Below are positions 25,741 through 35,120 of a stretch of 64,000 nt of DNA, in pieces (within the stretch, counting starts at the first letter, position 1; every line of letters begins with the position of its first letter). Below the pieces are notes generated by a model. It was given only the letters and a program-made list of their open reading frames with translations, was not told where the DNA came from and did no database searches. The translations under genes and the position numbers were made by a program. The stretch comes from Gloeobacter violaceus PCC 7421. GTDB taxonomy: Bacteria; Cyanobacteriota; Cyanobacteriia; Gloeobacterales; Gloeobacteraceae. Location of the stretch: contig NC_005125.1 in assembly GCF_000011385.1 (NCBI RefSeq), positions 3,596,001 to 3,660,000 on the forward strand, in the 5' to 3' direction.

Positions 25741-26788
25741 CAAGAATCTCGGCTAGAGCGCCAGTGAGCAGATCATTCTCGGATTCGCCGCGCACCGCCA
25801 CCCGAAAATAACGCTCGCCAAGACCGTCGTAGCTGGTGCAGTGGCGGATGAGCAGGCGATGGCGGCGCAGTAATTCGGCCTGCAGGTGCACCGCCGAGGC
25901 GGCGCTCTGCACCAGCAAGAAGTTGGCCGCCCCCGGCAGGACCGTCAGCCCCGGCAGGAGCGCAAGGCCCGCGGCGAGGCGGGAGCGGGCCGGGCCAAGC
26001 CAGGCGCGGGTGCGCCGCTCGAAATCGAGATCCGCCAGGGCCGCTACTCCCAGGTGTTGGGCAAGGGCATTGACAGGCCATGGATCGCGCCAGGCTTGCC
26101 AGCGCGCCGCCATCGCCACCGGCAGCACGGCGTAGCCCAGCCGTAACCCCGGCAAACTATAGAATTTGGTGAGCGAGCGAATCACGATCAGCCCCGGGTG
26201 CGCGGGGCCGCAAAGCGCCGAAAATGCCGCCGGGTCGTCGAGAAAATCGATGAACGCTTCGTCGAAGATAAGCAGCTTGAAGCGGTCGAACAACGCTGCG
26301 AGGGCGGTCGGGGAGTAGAGATAGCCGGAGGGATTGTGGGGATTGGCGAGCATCACCGCATCGCCCGGCGGCAGTGTCTTTGGCAGTGAAAAATCGGCTG
26401 CGAGTGGTACAGAAATATACGGGGCGTCAAAGGCGGCGAGGGCGCGGCGGTAATCGCCAAAAGCGGGTATCGGTAGCACGGTCCGTCCGGCGCGGGCGCA
26501 CTCGCGGCCCGCCCAGGTGAGCAGTTCCGCCGCCCCGTTGCCGCAGACGATGCGCTCGGGCTCGATTCCCAGGCGGGCGGCGAGGGCCGATTGCAGGTCG
26601 CTGCCGTGGGGAGCGGGGTAATGCAATAGATCGGCAAAACCCTCGCCGTAGGCGGCCTGTACCCCAGGGGGGGGACCGAGGGGGTTGATGCTGGCAGAGA
26701 AATCCACAAGTTCTTCGATGCGGCAGCGGGCGATCCGTGCCGCCCATTGGCGGTCGCCGCCGTGGGCAGGAAGGGGTGTTTGAATCAC
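25661..26788 (-). CDS. cobD: Threonine-phosphate decarboxylase (CobD/CobC-like)
   Basis: A 375-residue PLP-dependent class I/II aminotransferase-like enzyme that decarboxylates L-threonine O-3-phosphate to the aminopropanol phosphate used in cobamide (vitamin B12) synthesis. Hallmarks: VDFSASINPLGPPPGVQ (family N-terminus), GNGAAELLTWA, ANPHNPSGYL, FDEAFIDFL and the PLP lysine region RSLTKFYSLPGLRLGYAV. The C-terminal tail overlaps the convergent ABC permease by 80 bp, unusually long. A histidinol-phosphate aminotransferase is the alternative, but the N-terminal FSASINPLG is typical of CobD. No other cobalamin genes are near. Confidence 0.85.
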   Translation of the reverse strand: MIQTPLPAHGGDRQWAARIARCRIEELVDFSASINPLGPPPGVQAAYGEGFADLLHYPAPHGSDLQSALAARLGIEPERIVCGNGAAELLTWAGRECARAGRTVLPIPAFGDYRRALAAFDAPYISVPLAADFSLPKTLPPGDAVMLANPHNPSGYLYSPTALAALFDRFKLLIFDEAFIDFLDDPAAFSALCGPAHPGLIVIRSLTKFYSLPGLRLGYAVLPVAMAARWQAWRDPWPVNALAQHLGVAALADLDFERRTRAWLGPARSRLAAGLALLPGLTVLPGAANFLLVQSAASAVHLQAELLRRHRLLIRHCTSYDGLGERYFRVAVRGESENDLLTGALAEILAKTPATSRVDGCASSPPPSTDPVHPE

Positions 26789-27079
26789 TTAGTCCGCTTG
26801 GGCAGAACCGGAGACGGCTTCTCGAAACTGCTTGCCCGCCGAAAAAGCCGGCACGGTCGTCGCGGCGATGGTCATCTTCTCGCGGGTCTTGGGATTGCGG
26901 CCTTCGCGGGCGGCGCGCTTGCGCGGTTCAAACGAACCGAAACCCACCAGGGTGACTTTGTCGCCCCGCGAGACCGCTTCGACAATCACATCGAAGGCCG
27001 CACCCACGATCGCATCGACGTCCTTTTTGGCCAGCTTGGCTTTCTTGGCGACGGCGTCCACTAATTCACCTTTGTTCAT
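26789..27079 (-). CDS. hup: DNA-binding protein HU
   Basis: A 96-residue histone-like protein that bends and compacts DNA as a dimer. The sequence MNKGELVDAVAKKAKLAKKD, VTLVGFGSFEPRKRAAREGR, NPKTREKM and VPAFSAGKQFREAV is the full HU fold. It has a C-terminal tail of about six residues beyond the core. It starts close after PBP2 on the minus strand (83 bp gap) and is followed at zero distance by the cobD-like gene, so partial co-transcription is likely. Confidence 0.96.
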   Translation of the reverse strand: MNKGELVDAVAKKAKLAKKDVDAIVGAAFDVIVEAVSRGDKVTLVGFGSFEPRKRAAREGRNPKTREKMTIAATTVPAFSAGKQFREAVSGSAQAD

Positions 27080-27162
27080 AAAAACTCCTCACCGTGCAAT
27101 ATCAGGTCCAAAAGCAGGTGGGCGAATCGCTGGAAGTGCCTTTGGGCCTGAATTTCAATCGC

Positions 27163-29010
27163 TTATTCTACATGCTTTGGAGAGAGCGCAGCACTTTTTT
27201 TACCCCTGGCGACGAAGTAAGTCTGGTAAATTTTCTTTGCAATCGGGGCGGCGTCGGAGCCGCCATGGCCGCCGTTCTCGAGCAAAACGGATACAGCAAT
27301 CTCAGGGGCGGGGGTGGGGGCGTAGCCGACGTAGAGGGCGTGGGTGCGGCCGCCCTTGCGCGCACCATGTTCGGCAGTGCCGGTCTTACCGGCGTTGGGC
27401 AAATCGGGCATCGACAGAGCGCGGCGGGCGGTGCCGCTGCGGACCACCTCGCTGAGGCCCTGGCGGATCGTGGCGAGGGTGGTGGGGGAGAGCCCCACCG
27501 GCGAGAGCCCCGGGCGGCTGTCGAGCACCAGATGGGGCTGCACGCGGAAACCGCCGTTGGCGATGGCGCCGACCATGACCGCGTTTTGCAGTGGGGTCGA
27601 GAGCACCATACCCTGGCCGATCGAGGTGTTGGCGGTGTCCCCTCCGAACCACTGGCGCCCGAAGCGGCGCTTCAGCCACTCGGGGGTGGGCACTAGGCCG
27701 CGCGATTCGCTTTGCAGGCCGATGTCGGTGCGGCTGCCGAAGCCAAAATTGCGCGACCACTTGGCAATCTCGTCGGGACCGATGCGCAGGCCCACTTGAT
27801 AGTAAAACGTGTCGCTGCTTTGGGAGAGGGCACGGATAAAACCGATCGTGCCGAAGCCGCGGCCGTTGTGATCGCGAAAGACGCGCCCGCCGATGCGCAG
27901 TCCCCCGAAGGTGGCCAGGCGGCTGTTGGGGTTGAACTTGCCGCTTTCGAGCGCGGCGGCGGTCATGATGATCTTGAAGGTGCTCGCCGTGGGGTAAGGC
28001 CGCACCGCCCGGTTGAGCAGGGGCCGATCGGGGGTCTGCAAGCGCCGCCAGTCCTGCTCGGAAATTCGGCCCGAGAGAATGTTGGCGTCGTAGGAGGGGG
28101 CGGAGGCGATGGCGAGAACCTGGCCGTTGCGCGGGTCCATCGCCACCACCGCTCCGCGCTTCTTGCGGGAGTTGAGGGCGGCCTCGGCGGTCTTTTGCAG
28201 CGCCAGGTCGATCGAAAGGCGCACGTCCTGCCCGGCTTTGGGCTGCACTTCGCCGATGACGCGCACCACCTGTCCGGCGGCGTCCACCTCGACCTGTTCG
28301 CCGCCCCACTCGCCGTGCAATTTCTCCTCCAGCAGCCGCTCGACACCGGCTTTGCCGATGATGTCCCCCAGGCGGTAGCCCTGCTCCTTGCGTTCGGCCA
28401 GCTGCTGCTCTGAAATTTCACCGGTGTAGCCCAGCAGATGGCTCGCGACTGGACCGTTCGGGTAGAAGCGCATCCACTCGACGTCGACTTTGACCCCCGG
28501 CAACTCCTGGATGTGCTCGCGCAAAACGGTCACCAGCTGCGGTTCGACGTTTTGCAAGACGCGCACGGGATAGGGCGAGTTGTACCCGGCGGCTTTGAGC
28601 TTTTCTTCGAGCTTGTCGGCGGGCACTTTGATAAAAAGGCTCAAACGCGCCAGTGCGGCGGGCCATTCCTTGGGCTTGAGCTGCATCGGTTCTAGAAACA
28701 CCGAAAAAGAAAGCCGGTTGGTGGCGAGCACCCGACCGTAACGATCGAGGATACGGCCGCGGGGCGGGCGAATGGGCACCAGGCGGATGCGGTTGTTCTC
28801 GGCCAGTTCGCGGTGATGTGGACCCTGGATGACCTGCAGATAGGTCAGCCGCAACCCGACACCCCCCAACAGCAGGGCCGCCACCCCCGCCAGCACCAAT
28901 CCCCGGTTGTCGCCGCCGCTGGTGCGTTTGTCGCGCCGCTCTGCCTGCAGTTGCACGAGACTTGCTCCCCTTGCGGATTCTGGTGCACTTGTAGCATATC
29001 GAAGCACCAT
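27163..29010 (-). CDS. mrdA: Penicillin-binding protein 2 (peptidoglycan transpeptidase)
   Basis: A 615-residue class B PBP that cross-links peptidoglycan during elongation. One N-terminal membrane anchor (GLVLAGVAALLLGGVGLRL, residues about 36-55), a PBP dimerisation region (RPPRGRILDRYGRVLATN), and a transpeptidase domain with the active-site S-x-x-K (PTASTFKII), S-x-D (SQSSDTF) and K-T-G (AGKTGTAE) motifs. The C-terminus VARGKKSAALSPKHVE is variable. It acts in the periplasm with RodA-type partners, which are not in the window. The start is a GTG at 29010. Confidence 0.94.
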   Translation of the reverse strand: MVLRYATSAPESARGASLVQLQAERRDKRTSGGDNRGLVLAGVAALLLGGVGLRLTYLQVIQGPHHRELAENNRIRLVPIRPPRGRILDRYGRVLATNRLSFSVFLEPMQLKPKEWPAALARLSLFIKVPADKLEEKLKAAGYNSPYPVRVLQNVEPQLVTVLREHIQELPGVKVDVEWMRFYPNGPVASHLLGYTGEISEQQLAERKEQGYRLGDIIGKAGVERLLEEKLHGEWGGEQVEVDAAGQVVRVIGEVQPKAGQDVRLSIDLALQKTAEAALNSRKKRGAVVAMDPRNGQVLAIASAPSYDANILSGRISEQDWRRLQTPDRPLLNRAVRPYPTASTFKIIMTAAALESGKFNPNSRLATFGGLRIGGRVFRDHNGRGFGTIGFIRALSQSSDTFYYQVGLRIGPDEIAKWSRNFGFGSRTDIGLQSESRGLVPTPEWLKRRFGRQWFGGDTANTSIGQGMVLSTPLQNAVMVGAIANGGFRVQPHLVLDSRPGLSPVGLSPTTLATIRQGLSEVVRSGTARRALSMPDLPNAGKTGTAEHGARKGGRTHALYVGYAPTPAPEIAVSVLLENGGHGGSDAAPIAKKIYQTYFVARGKKSAALSPKHVE

Positions 29011-29135
29011 CGAAGCGCCGGCACTTCGATGTGCTAGGGTGAACCGCAGAAGTCGGCGCTCCGGGAGCCGGGCACCCGGAGCGGCGTCGGTACGTCATGA
29101 TGGCAATCGTTTTTGTGCTTGGGAAGGTAAGTCGT

Positions 29136-29741
29136 ATGGGTAATTGGACAGGGCGTCGGCAGGCGGGCGCAGCGAAGGGTTTTACGCTCATCGAACTGCT
29201 GGTGGTCGTGGTGATCGTGGGCATTCTGGCCGCCGTCGCGGCGCCGAATCTGATCGGCCAGACGGACAAGGCCCGCACCACCGAGGCGACGGCGGTGCTC
29301 GCCAGCATCAAAAACGGTCAGGCCGAATACAACTTCAAGCATCCGGGTGAATTTGTGACCATCGGCCAGCCCACCGCGGCGGGCCAGACCCGCGTGCCGG
29401 CCAAGAAGACCGACTACATCACTTCTGAAACCGACCTGGGCAATCCCGCCACCCCCAATACCGAACAGGAGCAGACCGAGTTCCAGCAGATTCTCGGTAT
29501 CTCCGTCGGTCAGGGGACCGCCGGGGCGCGCTGGAACTTTGCCACCGCCGGCCACGCCAGTGTCTTCAATCCCGAAGGCGATGTGCTGGTGCCGTCTGGA
29601 GCGGCCAGCGGCGAGGGCGGCACCGCCCAGGACTACGTGGCGATTGCCAAGGGCCTGGACGGCACCAACGAGACCGCCCGCCTCGGCGCCCAGATCGTCC
29701 ACAGCCAGAACCGCACGCTGCTCGATGCCAAACGGCAGTAA
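29136..29741 (+). CDS. Type IV pilin-like protein (prepilin)
   Basis: A 201-residue protein beginning with a short basic leader and the prepilin peptidase site: AAKG|FTLIELLVVVVIVGILA, where the cleavage follows the glycine and the glutamate at +5 is present. The hydrophobic helix that follows is the fibre core. The remainder is a soluble head domain rich in Gly, Thr and Ala without a cysteine pair. ATG 29136 has GGGAAGG upstream. It could form pili for motility or DNA uptake, or a pseudopilus for secretion; other pil genes are absent here. Confidence 0.9.
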   Translation: MGNWTGRRQAGAAKGFTLIELLVVVVIVGILAAVAAPNLIGQTDKARTTEATAVLASIKNGQAEYNFKHPGEFVTIGQPTAAGQTRVPAKKTDYITSETDLGNPATPNTEQEQTEFQQILGISVGQGTAGARWNFATAGHASVFNPEGDVLVPSGAASGEGGTAQDYVAIAKGLDGTNETARLGAQIVHSQNRTLLDAKRQ

Positions 29742-29791
29742 GTCGCGGCTGATACACTGGCTGAGAACCTCTCTCGGCGCGTGGTCCGGGC

Positions 29792-32700
29792 ATGTCTGAA
29801 GCGGTCCCTGCCCCCGGCAAAAGCTCACCTCCTCCACCCAGGTCTGCGCTGCCGCTGTGGCTGCAGCGCACGCTCATCGGTGCGGCCGGCGTGGGGCTGG
29901 CGAGCTTCGCGGGGCTGGCGCTCGTGCCGCTGTTTGTCGATGGCGAGAGCTTTCGCAAGCCCCTGCAAGAAGCGCTTTCACGCTCGCTGGGCCGCGATGT
30001 GCTCCTCGGGCGCGTCGAGTTGCGCACCCTGGGGGGCATTGGTCTGCGCACCGAGCAGGTGCGCGTGGTCAACCGCGAGGGCACCAGCGAACTACAGGCG
30101 CGGGGCGCCTTCGTCGAACTGGCGCTGCTGCCGCTGTTGGTCCGCCAGATCGAAGTGCGCAATATCGAGATAGACGGTGCGGAAATCTATCTCAAGCGCT
30201 TTCGCGACGGGCGCTGGAACGTTGCGGATTTAGGCGACGGGCAGGGGGCCGGTGAGGGGCCGGTCAATCTTGCGGGTACCGGGCTGACGCTCTTTGACAG
30301 CACTGTGCGCTTCGACGATGAAGGGGTGCAGCCTCCCCAGCGCTTCCTGGCGAGCGCACTGAGTTTGAAGGTGCAAAAGTTCGACCGCGCCGAGTTGCCC
30401 ATCAATCTGCAGGGCCGCATCGTCAACGCCCTGCGCGACAAACCGGTGGCGACGGCGCTCACCCTCGACGGCACCCTGGCCTGGCCCGAGGATGGCGACT
30501 GGCAAAAACTGACCGGCAATCTGCGCATTCTGGCCGAAAAATTTCGGCCGCGCTATCTGTCGGCCTATACCCGCGATATCCCGAGCCTGGCGGGGCTCAC
30601 GGGGGTTTTTGACCTCGATTTTGTCTGGAAGGGCGCGCTGGGGGGCGAATCTCGCCTGGAGGGCACCTGCGGCACGCGGCTGTTGCGCTGGGATTGGCCG
30701 CTGTTGTTTGGCGGCCGGCCCTGGCTGGCGCGCAAAGTCAAAGTCGACACGGCCATGGGCGTCAGTAGCGCCGGGGTGAGGGCCGAGCGGCTTCGCCTGA
30801 GCGGCGAGGGCTTCGACGCCGATATCCAGGGCAGCGTCCGGCGTCCGACCGGCGAGTCGCCAAGTCCCTTGCTGGACCTGACCGTCAAAACCGGCTTTAT
30901 CGATCCCTTCGCCGTGCGCGCCAATGCGCCTTTGCAACTGGTCGCCGAACCCTGGCGCGAGTGGATCGCCACCAGCAAAGGCAGCGGCCGGCTGCGCACC
31001 GAGCTGGTGGTGCGCGGTCCCCTCGACACGGCCACCACCGGCGGCAGCTTCGAATTTCAGAACTTTAAATTGAGCAACCCGCGCCTGCGCAGTCCGATCG
31101 ACGCGCTCAACGGCAAGCTGGTACTCAGCGAAGCCGCGCTGGCGCTCGAGGATCTGCGCGTCGGCGCTCCCGGCCAACAGACGACCTTCACCGGCACCAT
31201 CGCCCGTAGCCGCGAGGGAGCTATCGATCTCAAGGCCGTGGGCACCGGCGGCGATCTGAGCATCTTCAGCAACCTGGGGGGCGGTCGGCTGGGGCTGCTG
31301 GGCGGCCGGGGCGACGTCGACCTCACCTTCACCGGCACCCTCGATGCCCCCCAAATTCTGGGCCGGGCCGAACTGGCGGGTGCTTTGCTGCTGCGCGAGG
31401 GCTGGGTGCAGCCGCTCAAGAACCTGCGCGGCGAGGTCGTCTTCGAAGCGACCAAGATCACCCTGGCCAACCTAGAGGCGGATCTGGGCAATTCCTCGTT
31501 GAGCGTCGACGGGGTGCTCGAAGGCTACGGCAGCGCTGCCCCCAACCCGCAACTGACCATCAGCAGCAGCGGCCTCGACCTCAAGGCCGCCTACCCGATT
31601 CTGGTCTCGGACCTGTTTGAAGGCGGCTTTCGCAGGGCCTTGCGCTCGACTTTCAGGGGGCTTGCGGGCAGCGCGGGCGTCGAGCTGAAGGTCGACGGCG
31701 CCCTGAGCACCGGCACCATCGACCTGCGCGGCGCCACCCTCGCCCTGGTGGGCCTGGCCGCTCCGCTCGAAGAGGCCGTGGGTACCGTGGCCCTGGGCGA
31801 GCGGGGGACCACCATCGAGCAGCTGCGCGCCGTCGCGGCGGGCTCCCCCGTCAACCTCAAAGGTACTGTCGGCCGCGACGGCGAAATGCAGCTGAGCGGC
31901 AACGGCACCCTCAACTTTCCCCGGGCGCTCTCGCTGGTGCCCGCGAGTAGCCGCGACGGCGTGCGCGCCACCGGCAGCGCGCCGCTCAGTTTTGCGCTCA
32001 GCGGCGGCCCCCAGGCGCGCGCTTTGCAATTGAGCGCCGATCTGACGGCGGTCTCGGAACTCACCCTCGGCAATCTCCTGCGCCTGGCTCCGGCTCGCCG
32101 TCTGGTGCTGGTGAGCACCCTCACCCCCAGATCGCTGCTGGTGGGCGAGGCGTCCAGGCTGGAGGGCGAGCGCACTTTGAATCTGGCGGGCTCGCTCGGC
32201 AACCTCGATGCCAAAAGCCGGCGCTACGACCTGCGGGTGCGCTCCGACGCGCCGATGACGATGGCCGAACTCGGTCGCTACGTGGTGCCGTTCGCCAACC
32301 TCGGGGCCACCGCCGGTTCGACCGGCAACTTCGATCTGGCCCTGGTGGGTCCTGTAAGCGCCCCCGGTCTGCGCGGCAATCTGGAGCTTGCCGGGGTGAA
32401 CCTGCCGAACTTGCTGGGGGGCATCGAAGATCTGAGCGGCCCGCTCAACTTCGACGGCAACCGGGTGAGCACACCGGGGATGAACTTTCGCCTGGGCGGC
32501 GCCGCCACCGGCCGCATCGGCGGGTCGCTCACCGATTTTCGCGACCCGCAGCTCGATTTTGAGGCGCGCTTCGACCGGCTCGACCTCGACGAACTGGTCG
32601 CCTCGAGCGCTGCGACCGAGGGCGGGAGCTTGCTGAAGGGTCTGCGCGGCGAGGGTACAGTCCAGATCGACAGAGGCCTGCTCAGCCGGCTGACCTTTAC

Positions 32701-33424
32701 GGACCTCAGCGCCCGGGCGCGGCTCGATCGCGGTTTGTGGAACCTCTCGCAGATCAATCTTGCCGCCGCGGGCGGGCGGATGACGGGCGCCCTCGGGGCC
32801 GATGTGCGTTCGACCATTCCCCAGTTCAGCGGCGATCTCGCTTTTCGGGGCACCGACATCAACCTGCTGGCCACAGTGCTTCTAGGTCTGGGGGACCAGA
32901 TCTTTGGTGAAGGGGACTTGCAGGTCAAGTTCCAGTCCCAGGGTGCCGACCCAGACGCTTTTTTGGGGGCGCTCTCCGGCAATGGAACGCTGCTGGTACA
33001 AAATGGCCGCTTGGCCGCCAACGACTTGCTCGGTCCTCTTTTTGGGGCGGCGGGCGGCAACTTCGCCGGGGCGTCGGGAGCGGTGCGCACCCTGACGACC
33101 GGCCGCTTCGACCGGTTGGAGGGCAGCTTTAACCTCGCAGGCGGCACCGCGACCACCGAAAACATGTTGTACCTCTCCCCGGGGATACAGTTGCGCCCGG
33201 CCGGCAGCCTGGTGCTGCTCGATCGCACCGCCAACCTCCAGGTGCAGGGTGAATTTGAGCGCACCAACGGGCAGAACCCGCCGCGCCGCCCGGGTGGCGG
33301 CAATGGCCGCAGCCTCTTTGCCTTCGAGGTGGCGGGACCCGTCAACCAGACCGGCTCGCTGCGCGATTTGCGTTGGGTCGACGAACCGGCACCCATCGAA
33401 GAGCGCCCCGCCTCGACACCATGA
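29792..33424 (+). CDS. Giant AsmA-like/translocation-type protein
   Basis: A 1210-residue envelope protein: N-terminal membrane anchor LWLQRTLIGAAGVGLASFAGL (residues about 23-50), then a very long repetitive beta-strand region (roughly 60-1150) with AsmA/DUF748-type units such as LNGKLVLSEAALALEDLRVG and the GRL-, RFDRLDLDELV-type segments. The C-terminal stretch ends in a short hydrophobic/charged end. Such proteins (AsmA, TamB, YhdP) bridge the inner and outer membrane and move phospholipids. Its ATG start at 29792 gives a full anchor. The stop overlaps the ubiA start (ATGA), so the two genes form an operon. Confidence 0.82.
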   Translation: MSEAVPAPGKSSPPPPRSALPLWLQRTLIGAAGVGLASFAGLALVPLFVDGESFRKPLQEALSRSLGRDVLLGRVELRTLGGIGLRTEQVRVVNREGTSELQARGAFVELALLPLLVRQIEVRNIEIDGAEIYLKRFRDGRWNVADLGDGQGAGEGPVNLAGTGLTLFDSTVRFDDEGVQPPQRFLASALSLKVQKFDRAELPINLQGRIVNALRDKPVATALTLDGTLAWPEDGDWQKLTGNLRILAEKFRPRYLSAYTRDIPSLAGLTGVFDLDFVWKGALGGESRLEGTCGTRLLRWDWPLLFGGRPWLARKVKVDTAMGVSSAGVRAERLRLSGEGFDADIQGSVRRPTGESPSPLLDLTVKTGFIDPFAVRANAPLQLVAEPWREWIATSKGSGRLRTELVVRGPLDTATTGGSFEFQNFKLSNPRLRSPIDALNGKLVLSEAALALEDLRVGAPGQQTTFTGTIARSREGAIDLKAVGTGGDLSIFSNLGGGRLGLLGGRGDVDLTFTGTLDAPQILGRAELAGALLLREGWVQPLKNLRGEVVFEATKITLANLEADLGNSSLSVDGVLEGYGSAAPNPQLTISSSGLDLKAAYPILVSDLFEGGFRRALRSTFRGLAGSAGVELKVDGALSTGTIDLRGATLALVGLAAPLEEAVGTVALGERGTTIEQLRAVAAGSPVNLKGTVGRDGEMQLSGNGTLNFPRALSLVPASSRDGVRATGSAPLSFALSGGPQARALQLSADLTAVSELTLGNLLRLAPARRLVLVSTLTPRSLLVGEASRLEGERTLNLAGSLGNLDAKSRRYDLRVRSDAPMTMAELGRYVVPFANLGATAGSTGNFDLALVGPVSAPGLRGNLELAGVNLPNLLGGIEDLSGPLNFDGNRVSTPGMNFRLGGAATGRIGGSLTDFRDPQLDFEARFDRLDLDELVASSAATEGGSLLKGLRGEGTVQIDRGLLSRLTFTDLSARARLDRGLWNLSQINLAAAGGRMTGALGADVRSTIPQFSGDLAFRGTDINLLATVLLGLGDQIFGEGDLQVKFQSQGADPDAFLGALSGNGTLLVQNGRLAANDLLGPLFGAAGGNFAGASGAVRTLTTGRFDRLEGSFNLAGGTATTENMLYLSPGIQLRPAGSLVLLDRTANLQVQGEFERTNGQNPPRRPGGGNGRSLFAFEVAGPVNQTGSLRDLRWVDEPAPIEERPASTP

Positions 33425-34299
33425 GTACCGCCCCCACCGACTGGCGCGCCAAAGCCGACGCTGTCTTCCGCCTATTGCGCTGGGACAAACCGGCCGGCCG
33501 GCTTATCTTGATGATCCCCGCGCTCTGGGGAGTCTTCGCCGCCGCCGGGGGTTCCCCCTCGCCGCTGTTGGTGCTGGTGATGGTAGTAGGCACCATCGCC
33601 ACCAGTGCCGCCGGTTGCGTCATCAACGACCTGTGGGATCGCGACATCGATCCGCTCGTCGAGCGCACCCGCGCTCGGCCCCTCGCCAGCCGCGAACTGG
33701 CCGTGCCGGTAGCGGTGGTCACTTTCGCGGTCTCGCTGCTGTGCGCCTGGGGGCTGACCTTTTTTCTCAACCCCTTCACCTTCTGGTTGTGCGTTGCCGC
33801 CGTGCCGGTGATTGCCCTCTATCCGGGGGCCAAGCGCGTCTTCCCGGTGCCGCAACTGGTCCTCTCGCTGGCCTGGGGGTTTGCCGCGCTCATCTCCTGG
33901 TCGGCAGTGACCGGCGGCCTGGAGACCCCCGCCTGGTGGCTATGGGGAGCGACGGTGCTGTGGACCCTTGGCTTTGACACGGTCTATGCCCTTTCGGACC
34001 GCGAGGACGACCTCAAAATCGGGATCAACTCGAGTGCTATCTTTTTTGGCCGCTTCACCCCCGAGGCGATCGCCGCATTTTTTGCCGGGGCCGCTCTGTG
34101 CCTGGCGGTGGTAGGCTACCAGCTGGAACTGGGATCGATTTTTTATGTGTGTTTGATCGTCGCCACCCTCTTCTGGTGGCGCGAGTACCGCTCGCTGGTG
34201 ACCGGCGACGATCCGGCCCGCTTTAACCGCATCTTCAATGAAAACGTCACCGTCGGTTTTGTCATCCTGACGGGGCTCATCGGCGGGACGTTGATCTGA
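33421..34299 (+). CDS. ubiA: 4-hydroxybenzoate polyprenyltransferase (plastoquinone pathway)
   Basis: A 292-residue integral membrane prenyltransferase that joins a long-chain isoprenoid to 4-hydroxybenzoate, the first committed step of plastoquinone synthesis in cyanobacteria. The two Asp-rich motifs are visible: NDLWDRDIDPLVERTRARPL and DTVYALSDREDD. About eight hydrophobic segments are present. ATG 33421 overlaps the TGA of the AsmA-like gene. The UbiA family also holds homogentisate prenyltransferases, but the N-RTRARP pattern favours the 4-hydroxybenzoate type. Confidence 0.93.
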   Translation: MSTAPTDWRAKADAVFRLLRWDKPAGRLILMIPALWGVFAAAGGSPSPLLVLVMVVGTIATSAAGCVINDLWDRDIDPLVERTRARPLASRELAVPVAVVTFAVSLLCAWGLTFFLNPFTFWLCVAAVPVIALYPGAKRVFPVPQLVLSLAWGFAALISWSAVTGGLETPAWWLWGATVLWTLGFDTVYALSDREDDLKIGINSSAIFFGRFTPEAIAAFFAGAALCLAVVGYQLELGSIFYVCLIVATLFWWREYRSLVTGDDPARFNRIFNENVTVGFVILTGLIGGTLI

Positions 34300-34351
34300 G
34301 TGCAAAAGGTCCGGCAGCGAACTGAACCGGGTGGGTAGTTTCTAACTGCGA

Positions 34352-34729
34352 CTAATCATGGCGGATATGGGCTTCGCCCTGGGCCAGCAAATTGAGCACA
34401 TGCTCGTCGTCGAGGTGGTAGTAGACGACCCGACCGACTTTGCGCGAGCGCACCAGCCGCAAATTGCGCAACAGCCGCAACTGGTGGGAAACCGCCGAAG
34501 CGGTCATCCCAAGCACCGCCGTCAGATCGCACACGCACAGATCGCCGCTACGCAGGGCTGTGAGGATGCGCAACCGGGTTGGGTCGCCGAAGGCTGCGAA
34601 CAGCTGCGCCAGTTCATTGATGTGCGCCAGTGCCCCGACGCGCGCTGCCGCCCGCGCCACCGCCTCCGGGTGCAATCCGGTGTGCTCGCAGGTCTCGTCA
34701 CGCCCGGCGTCGATTTTTGAGACTTCCAT
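34352..34729 (-). CDS. smtB: ArsR/SmtB family metal-responsive repressor
   Basis: A 125-residue winged-helix repressor that leaves DNA when it binds metal. The DNA-binding helix region is LCVCDLTAVLGMTASAVSHQL with CVC near the alpha3 site, followed by the wing RKVGRVVYYHL and the alpha5 metal region DDEHVLNLLAQGEAHIRHD with several His/Asp. ATG 34729 is preceded by AAGGAAG; the frame extends 35 residues upstream without conservation. The 54-residue metallothionein gene lies upstream in the same direction, so the two form a zinc-resistance unit, although smt genes elsewhere are divergent. Confidence 0.93.
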   Translation of the reverse strand: MEVSKIDAGRDETCEHTGLHPEAVARAAARVGALAHINELAQLFAAFGDPTRLRILTALRSGDLCVCDLTAVLGMTASAVSHQLRLLRNLRLVRSRKVGRVVYYHLDDEHVLNLLAQGEAHIRHD

Positions 34730-34789
34730 AACAACTTCCTTGCCCAACGCGGTGGCCGCGTGGATATTTCGGAGCGCTTCCGCCAACAA

Positions 34790-34818
34790 ACCCCGGTTCC
34801 AACTTTGCGAACCGGGGT
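34790..34818 (-). terminator. Hairpin between smtA and smtB
   Basis: Arms ACCCCGGTT (34790-34798) and AACCGGGGT (34810-34818) form a perfect 9-bp stem with an 11-base loop. On the minus strand it lies between the metallothionein stop and the repressor start, and could attenuate transcription of smtB. No clear T run follows. Confidence 0.55.
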
Positions 34819-34849
34819 ATCGATGAACAGACAATCTACTGCAGCTGCC

Positions 34850-35014
34850 TCAGTTGCACTCGCAGCCCGTGTGGCCGCAGCCGGAACCATCCGGGTGGCC
34901 GTTGGCGCACGGGCCGCTGCAAAAATACTTGCCGTCCTTCTCGAGCGCCTCACTCAAGGTGACGACGCACAGGCATGCTTCGCAGGCGCACTTCATCTGA
35001 GTCACAGTGGTCAT
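34850..35014 (-). CDS. smtA: SmtA-like metallothionein
   Basis: A 54-residue cysteine-rich zinc-binding protein, overlooked by size filters. The product runs MTTVTQMKCACEACLC, VVTLSEALEKDGKYFCSGPC, ANGHPDGSGCGHTGCECN: nine cysteines in CxCxxCxC, CxxxC and CxxxxCxC patterns plus two or three His, matching cyanobacterial SmtA (which has the same order CACEPCLC ... YYCSEAC ... GCGHTGCNC). It stores and buffers Zn and Cd in the cytoplasm. It is the likely target of the smtB repressor gene 120 bp downstream. Confidence 0.92.
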   Translation of the reverse strand: MTTVTQMKCACEACLCVVTLSEALEKDGKYFCSGPCANGHPDGSGCGHTGCECN

Positions 35015-35050
35015 CGCTATTCCCTATCGCAATGGCCCTATCGTAACTGA

Positions 35051-35078
35051 AAACAAACGATTGCTCAAGTATTTGTTT
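35051..35078 (-). promoter_or_regulatory. Candidate SmtB operator upstream of smtA
   Basis: AAACAAA (35051-35057) and TTTGTTT (35072-35078) are an inverted repeat about 40-60 bases before the smtA ATG. Inside lies, on the minus strand, ACTTGAGCAATCGTTTG, which resembles the imperfect TGA-N-CA dyad bound by SmtB-type repressors. The AT-rich sequence around it fits a promoter. Identity is by eye only. Confidence 0.5.
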
Positions 35079-35120
35079 AAAGTGCCCCGGCGAAGGGCCG
35101 CCGGGGCGTTGGGGTGGAAA

